Shown one piece after another: positions 27,443 to 35,971 of a stretch of DNA of 64,000 nt. Origin of the DNA: Aliamphritea ceti (GTDB taxonomy: Bacteria > Pseudomonadota > Gammaproteobacteria > Pseudomonadales > Balneatricaceae). Every line of letters starts with the position of its first letter. Within the stretch, counting starts at the first letter, position 1. The notes beneath the pieces were generated by a model. That model was not told the DNA's origin and did not search any database. It worked only from the letters and a program-made list of their open reading frames with translations. The stretch lies in NCBI RefSeq assembly GCF_024347215.1, contig NZ_AP025282.1, positions 310,001 through 374,000 on the forward strand, in the 5' to 3' direction. Position numbers and translations under genes: made by a program.

Positions 27443-27871
27443 GTGAATAAAGAGTCAGTATTACCGGACTTATCCGCTGCCTGTGACTGCGTTGTATTTT
27501 TACTGGTGCGCAACGGTCAGATGCTGCTTGAAAAACGTTCTATGCTGAAAACCTCAGGGCCGGGTTTAGTCAGTATGCCGGGCGGGCATGTCGATCCCGG
27601 TGAAAATTATGAACAAGCTTTATTGCGGGAAATACAGGAAGAACTGGGTGTTCGACCACTGCGCTGGCAGCATTTTTGTACCTTGTATTATCAGACTGCT
27701 GAGTTGCAACGGAATCATTACTATCTGGTGGATAACTGGCAAGGTGAGATTCAGTGTTTCGAAGCTGAATCACTGCGTTGGGTTGGGTTAAGTGATGTTG
27801 AACAGCTGGATGTGCTGGAAGACCGAATGGCCCTGCAGGCTTACCAGCAACTGATAGCTACTCTGTCATAA
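27443..27871 (+). CDS. NUDIX hydrolase
   Basis: Protein of 142 residues, close to a bare NUDIX fold. The box is complete: GGHVDPGENYEQALLREIQ followed by EELGV, matching G-x5-E-x7-R-E-U-x-E-E-x-G-U. The N-terminus DCVVFLLVRNGQMLLEKRS is the usual first strand pair. It hydrolyses a nucleoside diphosphate-linked or oxidised nucleotide substrate; which one cannot be told. The start is a GTG at 27443; an ATG at 27429 is out of frame. The LysE gene begins 14 bases after its stop, so the two are probably cotranscribed. Confidence 0.9.
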   Translation: MNKESVLPDLSAACDCVVFLLVRNGQMLLEKRSMLKTSGPGLVSMPGGHVDPGENYEQALLREIQEELGVRPLRWQHFCTLYYQTAELQRNHYYLVDNWQGEIQCFEAESLRWVGLSDVEQLDVLEDRMALQAYQQLIATLS

Positions 27872-27884
27872 AGGAAGGTTTAAG

Positions 27885-28520
27885 ATGGAACTGATGATTG
27901 CTGCTTTATTTATTCTGGGTGCCTTGTTATTAGGTGCTATGAGTCCGGGGCCGAGTTTTCTGGTGGTTGCCCGGTCGGCAGTCAGCCGCTCCCGTAAAGA
28001 AGCGCTGGTAACTGCATGGGGTGTAGGGTTGGGTGGCTTATTATTTGCTGTGCTCGGCTTACTTGGCTTGCAGGTGGTGCTGCAAAGCGTTCCTCAGCTG
28101 TATCTGTTACTTAAATTACTGGGCGGTGCATATCTGTTGTATCTGGGCTGGAGTATCTGGCGTGGTGCATCACAGCCAGTACAGGTTCAGGCTGATGATG
28201 TTCAGAAAAACAATGGCCGGCCATTATTCAGGGCGTTTGCAACGGGCCTGCTGACACAGATAAGTAATCCGAAAACTGCCGTAGTGTTTAGCAGTATCTT
28301 TGCAGCATTATTGCCTGTTGAGCAGCCAGTATGGTTTCTGGTGACGCTGTTGATACTGGTAGGGTTACTTGAATTCATTTGGTACAGTCTGGTTGCTATG
28401 TTGCTTTCTGCACCTGCTTCACAGCGCACATACTTGCGTGGCAAGAGCTGCTTTGATCGAATTGCCGCGGTAATGATGGGGGCGCTGGGCGCCAGGTTAC
28501 TGGCGCACACAGATAGTTAA
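27885..28520 (+). CDS. LysE family exporter
   Basis: Membrane protein of 211 residues with about six helices. The family signature is present: LGAMSPGPSFLVVARSAV in the first helix region, AWGVGLGGLLFAVLGLLGL, and LLGGAYLLYLGWSIWRG, then TGLLTQISNPKTAVVFSSIF. RhtB/LysE proteins export amino acids or related small molecules from the cytoplasm. The AAGGA ribosome site precedes the ATG. It follows the NUDIX gene closely. The substrate is not predicted by sequence. Confidence 0.93.
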   Translation: MELMIAALFILGALLLGAMSPGPSFLVVARSAVSRSRKEALVTAWGVGLGGLLFAVLGLLGLQVVLQSVPQLYLLLKLLGGAYLLYLGWSIWRGASQPVQVQADDVQKNNGRPLFRAFATGLLTQISNPKTAVVFSSIFAALLPVEQPVWFLVTLLILVGLLEFIWYSLVAMLLSAPASQRTYLRGKSCFDRIAAVMMGALGARLLAHTDS

Positions 28521-28527
28521 CTGGAGA

Positions 28528-28579
28528 GGCTGGTTTAGGCGGCTGATTTAACTGGCCGATTTAACCGGCTGATTTAACA
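28528..28579 (+). repeat. Four imperfect 13-bp tandem repeats
   Basis: GGCTGGTTTAGGC, GGCTGATTTAACT, GGCCGATTTAACC and GGCTGATTTAACA run head to tail just after the LysE stop codon. The last three differ at one or two positions. Confidence 0.85.
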
Positions 28580-28608
28580 GATGAGCTCAGACTGCTAGTT
28601 AATATGCG

Positions 28609-29580
28609 TTAAATTGCTGCCTGAGGCTTAGCAGGCTTTGGCAAGTAGTGCATGACATAGCGCAGAGCCACGTAACTAACTACAGCGGTAGCAATCCATA
28701 ACTCACCTTTAGCAATCATTTCGACTTGCTGTGTGAGTACAGGATCTATATTACGTTCTGCGAGAAATCCTGCGGTCTTGAATAATGCAGTAGCACCAAT
28801 GACAACAGGAAAGGTAAAAGCTGCATATGCAGGGCTGAACGGCAGTCGTAATAATACAAAGAATGCGATATAGACTACGGCCGTCATCAGCAGGGCAATT
28901 CCCAGCATAAATAGCACAAACAGCATTGATGGATCAGGCGTCAGGGCCAGGTATCCTGCCAGACACAGGTTTGGTGGTGCAGCCAGAATAGCGATCGTAG
29001 GCTTAGCTGTGTCCATTACCGCTTCGCTGAATATCAGCCGGAACAGCATTAGCGGCACCATTATCAGATAAGTGATGATGCCAAATTGCAGCAGCAGATC
29101 TGCTGTAAACATGCAGCTTTCACCCGGACACGTCAGTGATCCAACAACCAGGCCAACTGGCGGTACAAACCAACTGGGCAGCATGTGAGATATGTGAAAA
29201 CGGCGTGCCCGGTTAGCAATAAATATCAGCAGAAATCCAACATGCATAGCAATCGCCGAATACCAGACGAGAATCCCCAGTGTTTCATCCACCATGCCCA
29301 GTGTTTTACTGATAACCATCCAGGTCATTGCCAGTGTTGGAATGACTGAGCCAACGACCGGGTGTGCCAGTTCGTTCCAGAGTACTTTAGGGTTCAGCAG
29401 GAATTTCGCTAACAGTGTCAGGGCAATCAGCATAGCGATATAAGCTGCGCCGGTCTGCACCATGCCTCCGGCAGGCATCATCGAACTCTCCCAGCACCAG
29501 CCTAAACTGGCGATACCCAGTGCCAGACCCGCAGCGGGAGTTGGGAAGCTGGCTAAGCGGTGACGTGTTGCAGTAACCAT
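28609..29580 (-). CDS. TDT/TehA-family membrane transporter
   Basis: Protein of 323 residues with about ten helices. FPTPAAGLALGIASLGW at the N-terminus is the TDT (tellurite resistance/C4-dicarboxylate, SLAC-like) family signature, and YSAIAMHVGFLLIFIANRA, LPSWFVPPVGLVVGSLTCPG and LRLPFSPAYAAFTFPVVIGA follow. Relatives export sulfite, carry malate or act as anion channels. The ATG at 29580 is preferred to a TTG 30 bases upstream because the family sequence begins there; neither has a strong ribosome site. A LysR gene is divergent, 85 bases away, and is the likely regulator. Confidence 0.88.
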   Translation of the reverse strand: MVTATRHRLASFPTPAAGLALGIASLGWCWESSMMPAGGMVQTGAAYIAMLIALTLLAKFLLNPKVLWNELAHPVVGSVIPTLAMTWMVISKTLGMVDETLGILVWYSAIAMHVGFLLIFIANRARRFHISHMLPSWFVPPVGLVVGSLTCPGESCMFTADLLLQFGIITYLIMVPLMLFRLIFSEAVMDTAKPTIAILAAPPNLCLAGYLALTPDPSMLFVLFMLGIALLMTAVVYIAFFVLLRLPFSPAYAAFTFPVVIGATALFKTAGFLAERNIDPVLTQQVEMIAKGELWIATAVVSYVALRYVMHYLPKPAKPQAAI

Positions 29581-29616
29581 GAGAAATGTCCGGGTAAATT
29601 TAAGTTGCAACTATCA

Positions 29617-29644
29617 TAGCCTGCTGGCTAATATTAATAATATC
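29617..29644. promoter_or_regulatory. Candidate operator between TDT transporter and LysR gene
   Basis: TAGCC TGCT GGCTA at 29617-29630 is a perfect dyad, followed by the near-palindrome AATATTAATAATAT. The position between two divergent genes suits a LysR-type site. Confidence 0.4.
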
Positions 29645-29665
29645 TAAACATTTTCTACCTAAGGT

Positions 29666-30595
29666 TTGAGTAATTTGAACATTAATGCACTTACTCTGAA
29701 GCAGCTACGCGCATTCACCAGCGTTGCCCGGCTGGGAACTTTGACCGCTGCGGCAGAAGAACTATCGCTGACTAAAGGGGCGTTGTCGGTTGCCTTGCAT
29801 GAGCTGGAAAAGCAGCTGGGGCACCCGCTATTTGACCGGGTTAAAAACCGTTTAGTGATGAATTCCTATGGGCAGCAATTGCGCCCCCTGGCTGATGAAC
29901 TGTTGCAACGAACCATGACGATTGAGAGTTTGTTTGGGCAAGGCAATCTTGCGGGTACGTTGAATATTGGTGCCAGCTATACCGTAGGTGAGCATTTATT
30001 GCCGATGCTGGTGGGTAACTTTATGCAGCGTCATGGCTGCCAGCGGCCCCATCTGATTGTAGAGAATACATCGCATTTGTGTCAGCTACTGGAAAGCTAT
30101 GAGCTAGATCTGGCGCTGGTAGAAGGACAGATTAATTCGCAGCGGCTGATGGCCCGTCCCTGGTTACAAGATCATATGCTGGTGGTTGCTGCGCCCGGGC
30201 ACCCGTTAGCTCAGCAAACCGATTTGCCAATTAATGCGCTGGAAGGTGAAAACTGGGTAGTGCGGGAAGCATTTTCCGGAACCCGGGAGCAGTTTGACCG
30301 GCGTTTGGCGCCATTGCTGGATAACTGGCAGTTAGGGTTGGAGTTTAATACTAATACGGCGGTTATCAGTGCGGTGGCCAGTGGTATCGGTTTGGGTTTT
30401 ATTTCTGACCTTGCTGCTGCGGATGCGCTGTGCTGTGGGCGTATTGTTCGGCTTGACCTGCAACAGAGTTGGACCCGACAGTTGAATCTGGTGTGCGCTG
30501 CAGATAAATATCAGACCCCGCTGATGAGTACTTTTATGGAGTATGCATTGCAATGGCAGGGGTTGCAGAATGTTACAGAAGAACGTATCAGTTAA
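29666..30595 (+). CDS. LysR-family transcriptional regulator
   Basis: Protein of 309 residues. The DNA-binding domain reads LTLKQLRAFTSVARLGTL, TAAAEELSLTKGALSVALHE and HPLFDRVKNRLVMNSYGQQL. The effector domain begins with GTLNIGASYTVGEHLLPML and has SAVASGIGLGFISDLAA. The start codon is TTG: either 29666 or, with better ribosome-site spacing, 29675. It is divergent from the TDT transporter and most likely controls it. If the transporter exports sulfite or a carboxylate, the regulator would sense a related compound; this is inference. Confidence 0.92.
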   Translation: MSNLNINALTLKQLRAFTSVARLGTLTAAAEELSLTKGALSVALHELEKQLGHPLFDRVKNRLVMNSYGQQLRPLADELLQRTMTIESLFGQGNLAGTLNIGASYTVGEHLLPMLVGNFMQRHGCQRPHLIVENTSHLCQLLESYELDLALVEGQINSQRLMARPWLQDHMLVVAAPGHPLAQQTDLPINALEGENWVVREAFSGTREQFDRRLAPLLDNWQLGLEFNTNTAVISAVASGIGLGFISDLAAADALCCGRIVRLDLQQSWTRQLNLVCAADKYQTPLMSTFMEYALQWQGLQNVTEERIS

Positions 30596-31070
30596 TCCCT
30601 TCAGATAACCTCTTTAATTAGGTCCCTTTTACTTACGACACGGATTGCTTACCGGTATGGGCAATCCCCTGAGTTTTGATGGCCAAAAACGGTTCTGTTT
30701 TTGTCAAATGCAGTCAGAAATTGTCTGATTGCGACGCATACACAAAGTAAGTAGTAAAGCCCGGGTAATTGCTTGTATTGATTTGGCTGCGACTTTAGGC
30801 TGATTTACAGCGTGTAGTTAGTATTTCATTCGAAATAGTTCTCTGCTACGCCCTTGAGGTAAAGGAAAAACGCAGTGCGATTCATCAGGAAATAAACTGG
30901 CAGATCCCGTTACAGGTGGGTTCTGAGGTGCCGCCAACCGGATTATCAACCGGCTGGTAATCAGATCTCTCCGGTATAGGTTCAGGTAGGTTAAGCACGC
31001 TCAAGGTACTGATTTTTTAGAGGGAAAAGTCAGGTATTTAACCCCGTCGTGAGTCTGACAGGAGAGAAGA
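30596..31070 (+). other. 475-base noncoding gap upstream of a chemoreceptor
   Basis: No open frame with family resemblance. It holds a small stem, GGATTGC/GCAATCC near 30640-30665, without a T run, and a TTATCAACCGG-type inverted stretch near 30940. GGAG ahead of 31071 is the ribosome site. I see no riboswitch core, in particular no c-di-GMP motif. Confidence 0.5.
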
Positions 31071-33071
31071 ATGTTTTTTATTCGTAATCTGCCGATACGT
31101 GTAAAGATGACCTTGCTAGTGTTGATACCACTGCTGTTGAGCATCAGTTACATTGCACGCGATCTGTACGGCAACTATGAGATTTATAAAGTTTTAGAGC
31201 AAGCTGAAGAAGTTTCAGAAGTAGCTTTTGTTGGCGCTCAGTTAGTGCATGAATTACAGAAAGAACGTGGCTTAACCACGGTCTATGTGGATACCAAAGG
31301 TAAAACCGATAAAGGATCGATTCTGGCACAGCGCCAGAAGGTAGATAGCAAAATTTCCGAGTTTCATTCCATTGTACAGGCTGATGCAGAGTCGATTGCC
31401 AGTAATGGTCTGAAAACTAAGATTGATGCCGTCAGTGAAGGTTTGTCGAGTCTGGTTGAATTCCGGAGCCAGGTTGATCAGGTTCCGCAGGTTAAGCTGA
31501 AATTACGCGAGACTTTTGATTTTTATAATGGTTTGAATAAACAGCTTCTGGGAGTGACGGCCAGTCTGTCTAACTCTGTTAATGACACTCAGATAAGCCG
31601 TCTTGCCTCTGCCTATTATTATCTGCTTCAGTATAAAGAAGCCGGTGGCCAGGAACGTGCCATGCTGGCGATTACGTTTGGCAAAGATAAGTTCAAGCCG
31701 TCGTCTATCCGCAAAAACTTCAATCAGAACCTGGTTGCTCAGCAGTTCTATTTGTCTACTTTTAGTGAGTTTTCCACCGAAGCTGACATTGCGTTACTCA
31801 ATGATGCGTTGGTCGGACCGAGCGTAGACAAGGTTGCGGAGTTACGTGAACTGGCTGTTTACCAGAGCCGTAGCTTTGGTATAGATCCTAAGGTGTGGGT
31901 GGATGCATCGACTGACCGGATTAATATCCTTTATAAAGTCGAGCAGCAGGTTGAAGAAAACCTGCATGCCGATATAAAGAATAAAATTAATGATCAGGTT
32001 GCCTGGCTGACGACGCTAATAGGTATCGCAGCAGTTGCTCTGCTTTTGACCATCTTACTGAGTGTGTATCTGGTTCGCCTGATTATCAAACAGATCAACC
32101 TGATCTCTTTTGCCGTGAACCGTATCAGTCAGCATTCCGATCTGACGCATGTCTGCGAAGCTATCAGTACTGATGAACTAGGTGGTCTGGCAAATGAATT
32201 TAACCAGATGACGTCTCACCTGGGTCAGTTGACCCGCAGTGTTAGTGGTGCAACTGAGCAGATCACCGGCGCTGTAGGTGGTATGCAGAGCATTTCTACT
32301 CAGGTTGATGAGCGGGTAAGTGAAGGTATCCGGGAAACTGACAGTATTGCTGTATCTGTACAGGAAATGTCTTCTTCTGTAATGGAAGTGTCGGAAAACT
32401 GTAACCAGGCGGCTGAGCAGTCTAAGCATGCAGTAGAAGCTGCGAATGAAGGTAGCGCCCGGGTGAGTGATGCCAATCAGGCAATGGGTGGTCTTAATGA
32501 ACATATTAACCGTGCGGTTAGTGTGATCAATAAAGTGGCTGAAGACAGCAGTGAAATTGGTGGCATTCTGGACGTTATCAAAGGCATTGCTCAGCAGACT
32601 AACTTGCTTGCGCTGAATGCTGCAATTGAGGCGGCTCGTGCGGGTGAGCAAGGTCGGGGCTTCGCTGTTGTGGCAGACGAAGTACGTAATCTTGCACAAA
32701 AAACACAGCAGTCGACAGAACAGATCGAAACTATGATCGAGCAGCTACAGACTGGCAGTACTGAAGCGGTGAAGACCATGGAGCAAAGCCATCAGCGTAC
32801 CACTGCGACGATGGAGACTGTGACCTCTATTCAGGATCAGCTGGAAAACATCATTAAGCAGGTAACGCTGGTGAATGATATGAACCTGCAGAACGCAGCT
32901 GCAACTGAGGAGCAAAGTGCGACAGTGGGTGAAATCAACCGTAACATTGGCATGATCCAGGAGCAGTATAACAATACCAATGCTTCGGTCAGCGATTTAC
33001 GGGAAACCACTGAGTCGATGCACAGCCTGTCAGATCAGCTGAGCGATGAGGTTAGCCGCTTTAAGATTTGA
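31071..33071 (+). CDS. Methyl-accepting chemotaxis protein with NIT-type sensor
   Basis: Chemoreceptor of 666 residues. After an N-terminal helix (VKMTLLVLIPLLLSISYI) a long periplasmic domain of about 270 residues begins with FVGAQLVHELQKERGLTTVY, characteristic of the NIT (nitrate/nitrite sensing) domain, and continues with SRLASAYYYLLQYKEAGGQE. A second helix at about 315-338 leads into HAMP, then the MCP signalling domain with GIAQQTNLLALNAAIEAARA and QGRGFAVVADEVRNLAQKTQ. The DREVSRF-like end has no CheR pentapeptide. Nitrate or nitrite is only one possible ligand for this domain type. A strong terminator follows. Confidence 0.94.
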   Translation: MFFIRNLPIRVKMTLLVLIPLLLSISYIARDLYGNYEIYKVLEQAEEVSEVAFVGAQLVHELQKERGLTTVYVDTKGKTDKGSILAQRQKVDSKISEFHSIVQADAESIASNGLKTKIDAVSEGLSSLVEFRSQVDQVPQVKLKLRETFDFYNGLNKQLLGVTASLSNSVNDTQISRLASAYYYLLQYKEAGGQERAMLAITFGKDKFKPSSIRKNFNQNLVAQQFYLSTFSEFSTEADIALLNDALVGPSVDKVAELRELAVYQSRSFGIDPKVWVDASTDRINILYKVEQQVEENLHADIKNKINDQVAWLTTLIGIAAVALLLTILLSVYLVRLIIKQINLISFAVNRISQHSDLTHVCEAISTDELGGLANEFNQMTSHLGQLTRSVSGATEQITGAVGGMQSISTQVDERVSEGIRETDSIAVSVQEMSSSVMEVSENCNQAAEQSKHAVEAANEGSARVSDANQAMGGLNEHINRAVSVINKVAEDSSEIGGILDVIKGIAQQTNLLALNAAIEAARAGEQGRGFAVVADEVRNLAQKTQQSTEQIETMIEQLQTGSTEAVKTMEQSHQRTTATMETVTSIQDQLENIIKQVTLVNDMNLQNAAATEEQSATVGEINRNIGMIQEQYNNTNASVSDLRETTESMHSLSDQLSDEVSRFKI

Positions 33072-33090
33072 TAAGTGCTTTAGAGCAATA

Positions 33091-33120
33091 AAAAAACCGC
33101 GCCATGGCGCGGTTTTTTTA
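33091..33120 (+). terminator. Bidirectional terminator between chemoreceptor and ABC gene
   Basis: AAAAAACCGCGCC pairs with GGCGCGGTTTTTT across a very short loop. A and T runs on both sides let it serve the convergent gene at 33187 as well. Confidence 0.92.
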
Positions 33121-33186
33121 TTGTCTGCTGATCGGTTGGCCAGTTAGTTGTGAGGCATTATTTGTCAGGCGTATGGCCCACAGACA

Positions 33187-35754
33187 TTACTTGAGCTCAA
33201 CTAAACCTTCGTTATCAATGCGGAAATTGCGACTGGTCAGCGGGCTGAATGCTGTGCCGCTGCGTAGCAGGATAATGGTCAGGTCGGGCATCAAGTGACG
33301 GATGCCTTCCAGCATTTCAAGTTGCTCAGCCGGCGTTTTATGTTCCAGAGCATCGTGCAGTATCAGGGTTTTAGGCCGTTTAACCAGGCAACGTAATAAC
33401 TGTACATTGAGCTTAGCAGCCAGAGGAATACGTTCGCCCCTGATACCTACCGGAGAAAGACCTATAGTTACCAACACCAGTGATTCAGCGTCGTTGGCAA
33501 CTAATGCCTGTTCAACTATTTCTATCAGGTCTCCATGGTCGCCATTATTGTTCGGCGCAACCTCAATGCCCCAAATCAGGTTTTCCATGACACTTAGCCG
33601 TGAATTGATTCGGGCATCATTCAACGGTTCCAGCTCAGTCAGTAAGCTTTGTTTGTCGTGTTCTATCAGCCAGTGGCGTAGCTCAACAATTTGCCGTTGC
33701 AGGTCGGCATGAATGTGTTCATCACCAGAGTCGACAATGCGCACTTTAAGAGCCATTTCCAGCAGGAATTCGCAGGCCGGTAAATAATCCGGACGGCCAA
33801 TGCACTGCGTAAGCTGGTCACGGATACATTCACTGTCGTATTGGCTCAGGTGTGGTTTTAGCTGGCCTTCAGGACCTACCTCCAGGAGCTCATCAATAAT
33901 ATGTTTGGATACTTGCTCGCCGGCATCCCGTAACGGTTTATAGAGTTCATGCTGGTGCAAGATGTGTACAAATTCTTCGTTACCAGTAAGGCTACGAATT
34001 AAAGGTACTTCATCTTCTGTGTTAATTAAGCCGAAACCAATGTTCTCCAGGACCGACAGGTGCGGGTGGTAGCTATTGAGATCAAAGCGCTTAACAAAGC
34101 GTTCCAACTGATGACTGTGCCACTGATGGGTCAGATCATTTCGGGTATCAATAAACTTTTCTTCAATGATGCTTGGCATGTCTTTAGGGTCAAAGTGATC
34201 CTTGAGTCCCAGTTCAAAGACCATGCGGCGTGAGCCAATTGCGACCATCATTTCCTGAAGCCAGTTGCGCATCTGCCCCCAGTTTTCTACACCGGCCATC
34301 TCGAAATCTGTCCAGATGTCATGTGCACTGGAAGGGCTGTTTCCGGAGGCTTCGGCTTCAGTGATTTCTGTGAGGCGGGCAGGTGTTAACTGTTCTGAGC
34401 CTTCTTCCGGCGGTTTTCGGCGCAGACCGTAGTGGATATTTTGCAAAATAGTCCCGTCGAACAGAATAGGTTCCGGTCCGGCGTAACTGACATTTCGAGT
34501 TAAACGGGCAGTGGAAATCTGATTTATCTCTTCGTCGCCGTAGCGTATATAGCCTGCAGCTGGCTGGTCCGTTCGCATCAGATTCTGAGCCATTTTTCGC
34601 AGTAAAAAAGGGCTGTTTGAGTGAATATTTATTAACTCGCCCTGTTTAACATCCAGGTTGATGTTCTGGGCAATGTATTCACCGCGGTCATTCTTAAGGT
34701 ATAGGTTATTTAAGCTAAGGGATCCGCTAAGTGATTTCGACTCACCTTCAATAGCTGGTACTGGTTGGATAATGTCAGGTGGATCAAAGTTTTCCTGAAT
34801 TTGTTCGTAACGAATTTTGGCATCCTGATACTGTTGGTAGTACGCAAGCAGTTCTTTCCACGGCGCGACCAGATCTTTATAGGCGGTTAATGCTGCTACC
34901 AGTGCTCCCATGCTTAGGTGGCCCTGAATAACCAGTACACCACCGACAGCATAAAACATAATAGGCGGTAGCTGGTTAAGGAAGTTATTGATGAACTTCA
35001 TCAGGAATTTCTGCTGAAAAATATTCAGCCGAATGGTGAACAGCTTGCCGAGAATCTGGGAAAAATGCGCCAGATGATAGCCGTGTGTGCCATAAATCCG
35101 TACTTCACGATTGCCGTCGACGCTTTCACCTATATGGCTTGCCAGTACCCGAACCTGTCGTACTCTTTCTTTTTTAAGGACGTTAAGTTTCTTCTGCATC
35201 CGCGGAATAATATAGGCCTGCAGTGGGATCATTGAGATCGCGACAATACCGAGAATCGGGTCCTGTACAAACATGAATGTAAGGATTGTGATCATGGTAC
35301 CGCCCTGGAATAGCGGCTGTGCCAGGCTGTCACCGATAAAGCCCGCAAGAGGTTCGGTTTCAGAAGTGACTGTAGCGATGATTTCGCCCTGTGAGACCCG
35401 CTGGAACTGGCCTGGAGGGAAACGCAGTACCCGTTCCAGCAACACATAGCGTAACCGGCGAACCATACGCTCACCGATAATGCCCTTGTAGGTATTAATA
35501 CGCATCTTAAATGCGCCGCTGATCAGTACAGTCAGTAACAGTAAGCCACTGAGCAGCAACAGAAACTCGACAGGCTGCCATTCCATGCTAAGGAAGGTAT
35601 TGACCTCAGCACCGTCAATCGCCCCGTTAATGATGGTCTTAGGCAGTTCTAATGAGAGATAAAGAATCGGAAAAAACAAAAGTGTTAACAACAGGACACG
35701 TATCTGGTCACGCATACTGTAGCGGTAAATAAACTGACTTATGCGACGATCCAT
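33187..35754 (-). CDS. ABC exporter-like protein with degenerate, expanded nucleotide-binding domain
   Basis: Protein of 855 residues from the ATG at 35754 (a TTG at 35796 is less likely). Residues 1-325 form an ABC exporter membrane domain with about six helices and coupling segments such as GERMVRRLRYVLLERVLRF. The following domain begins like an ABC ATPase (LSLNNLYLKNDRG, NINLDVKQGELINI), but the P-loop slot reads INIHSNSPFLLRKM with no GKS/T. The signature slot is IRGERIPLAAKLNVQL instead of LSGGQ, Walker B is TLILHDAL, and the H-loop His is missing (IILLRSG). About 260 extra residues separate the halves. The segment after the Q-loop recurs three times: ILQNIHYGL, SVLENIGFGL, SVMENLIWGI. 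No partner ATPase gene is adjacent. Transport powered by ATP is unlikely unless it pairs with another subunit; the role is unknown. Confidence 0.82.
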   Translation of the reverse strand: MDRRISQFIYRYSMRDQIRVLLLTLLFFPILYLSLELPKTIINGAIDGAEVNTFLSMEWQPVEFLLLLSGLLLLTVLISGAFKMRINTYKGIIGERMVRRLRYVLLERVLRFPPGQFQRVSQGEIIATVTSETEPLAGFIGDSLAQPLFQGGTMITILTFMFVQDPILGIVAISMIPLQAYIIPRMQKKLNVLKKERVRQVRVLASHIGESVDGNREVRIYGTHGYHLAHFSQILGKLFTIRLNIFQQKFLMKFINNFLNQLPPIMFYAVGGVLVIQGHLSMGALVAALTAYKDLVAPWKELLAYYQQYQDAKIRYEQIQENFDPPDIIQPVPAIEGESKSLSGSLSLNNLYLKNDRGEYIAQNINLDVKQGELINIHSNSPFLLRKMAQNLMRTDQPAAGYIRYGDEEINQISTARLTRNVSYAGPEPILFDGTILQNIHYGLRRKPPEEGSEQLTPARLTEITEAEASGNSPSSAHDIWTDFEMAGVENWGQMRNWLQEMMVAIGSRRMVFELGLKDHFDPKDMPSIIEEKFIDTRNDLTHQWHSHQLERFVKRFDLNSYHPHLSVLENIGFGLINTEDEVPLIRSLTGNEEFVHILHQHELYKPLRDAGEQVSKHIIDELLEVGPEGQLKPHLSQYDSECIRDQLTQCIGRPDYLPACEFLLEMALKVRIVDSGDEHIHADLQRQIVELRHWLIEHDKQSLLTELEPLNDARINSRLSVMENLIWGIEVAPNNNGDHGDLIEIVEQALVANDAESLVLVTIGLSPVGIRGERIPLAAKLNVQLLRCLVKRPKTLILHDALEHKTPAEQLEMLEGIRHLMPDLTIILLRSGTAFSPLTSRNFRIDNEGLVELK

Positions 35755-35971
35755 AATGATTTCCCGGGTGGCTTCGGCCCATATAGATGGGGGCAATAGG
35801 GTCAGCCTTCAATAGCTGGCTGGAAAAATACCGATCAGTTTTCGGACATGCACCCATATAGACTAGCAGCGTCAGCCAGCTAAATGGGCGAATCTATTAA
35901 GTTGTGACACGAAAAATTTTAATTTGTGCCTTTTTTGATAAGCCGGGGGGCTAGAGAAGGTCTGTGTTGGC

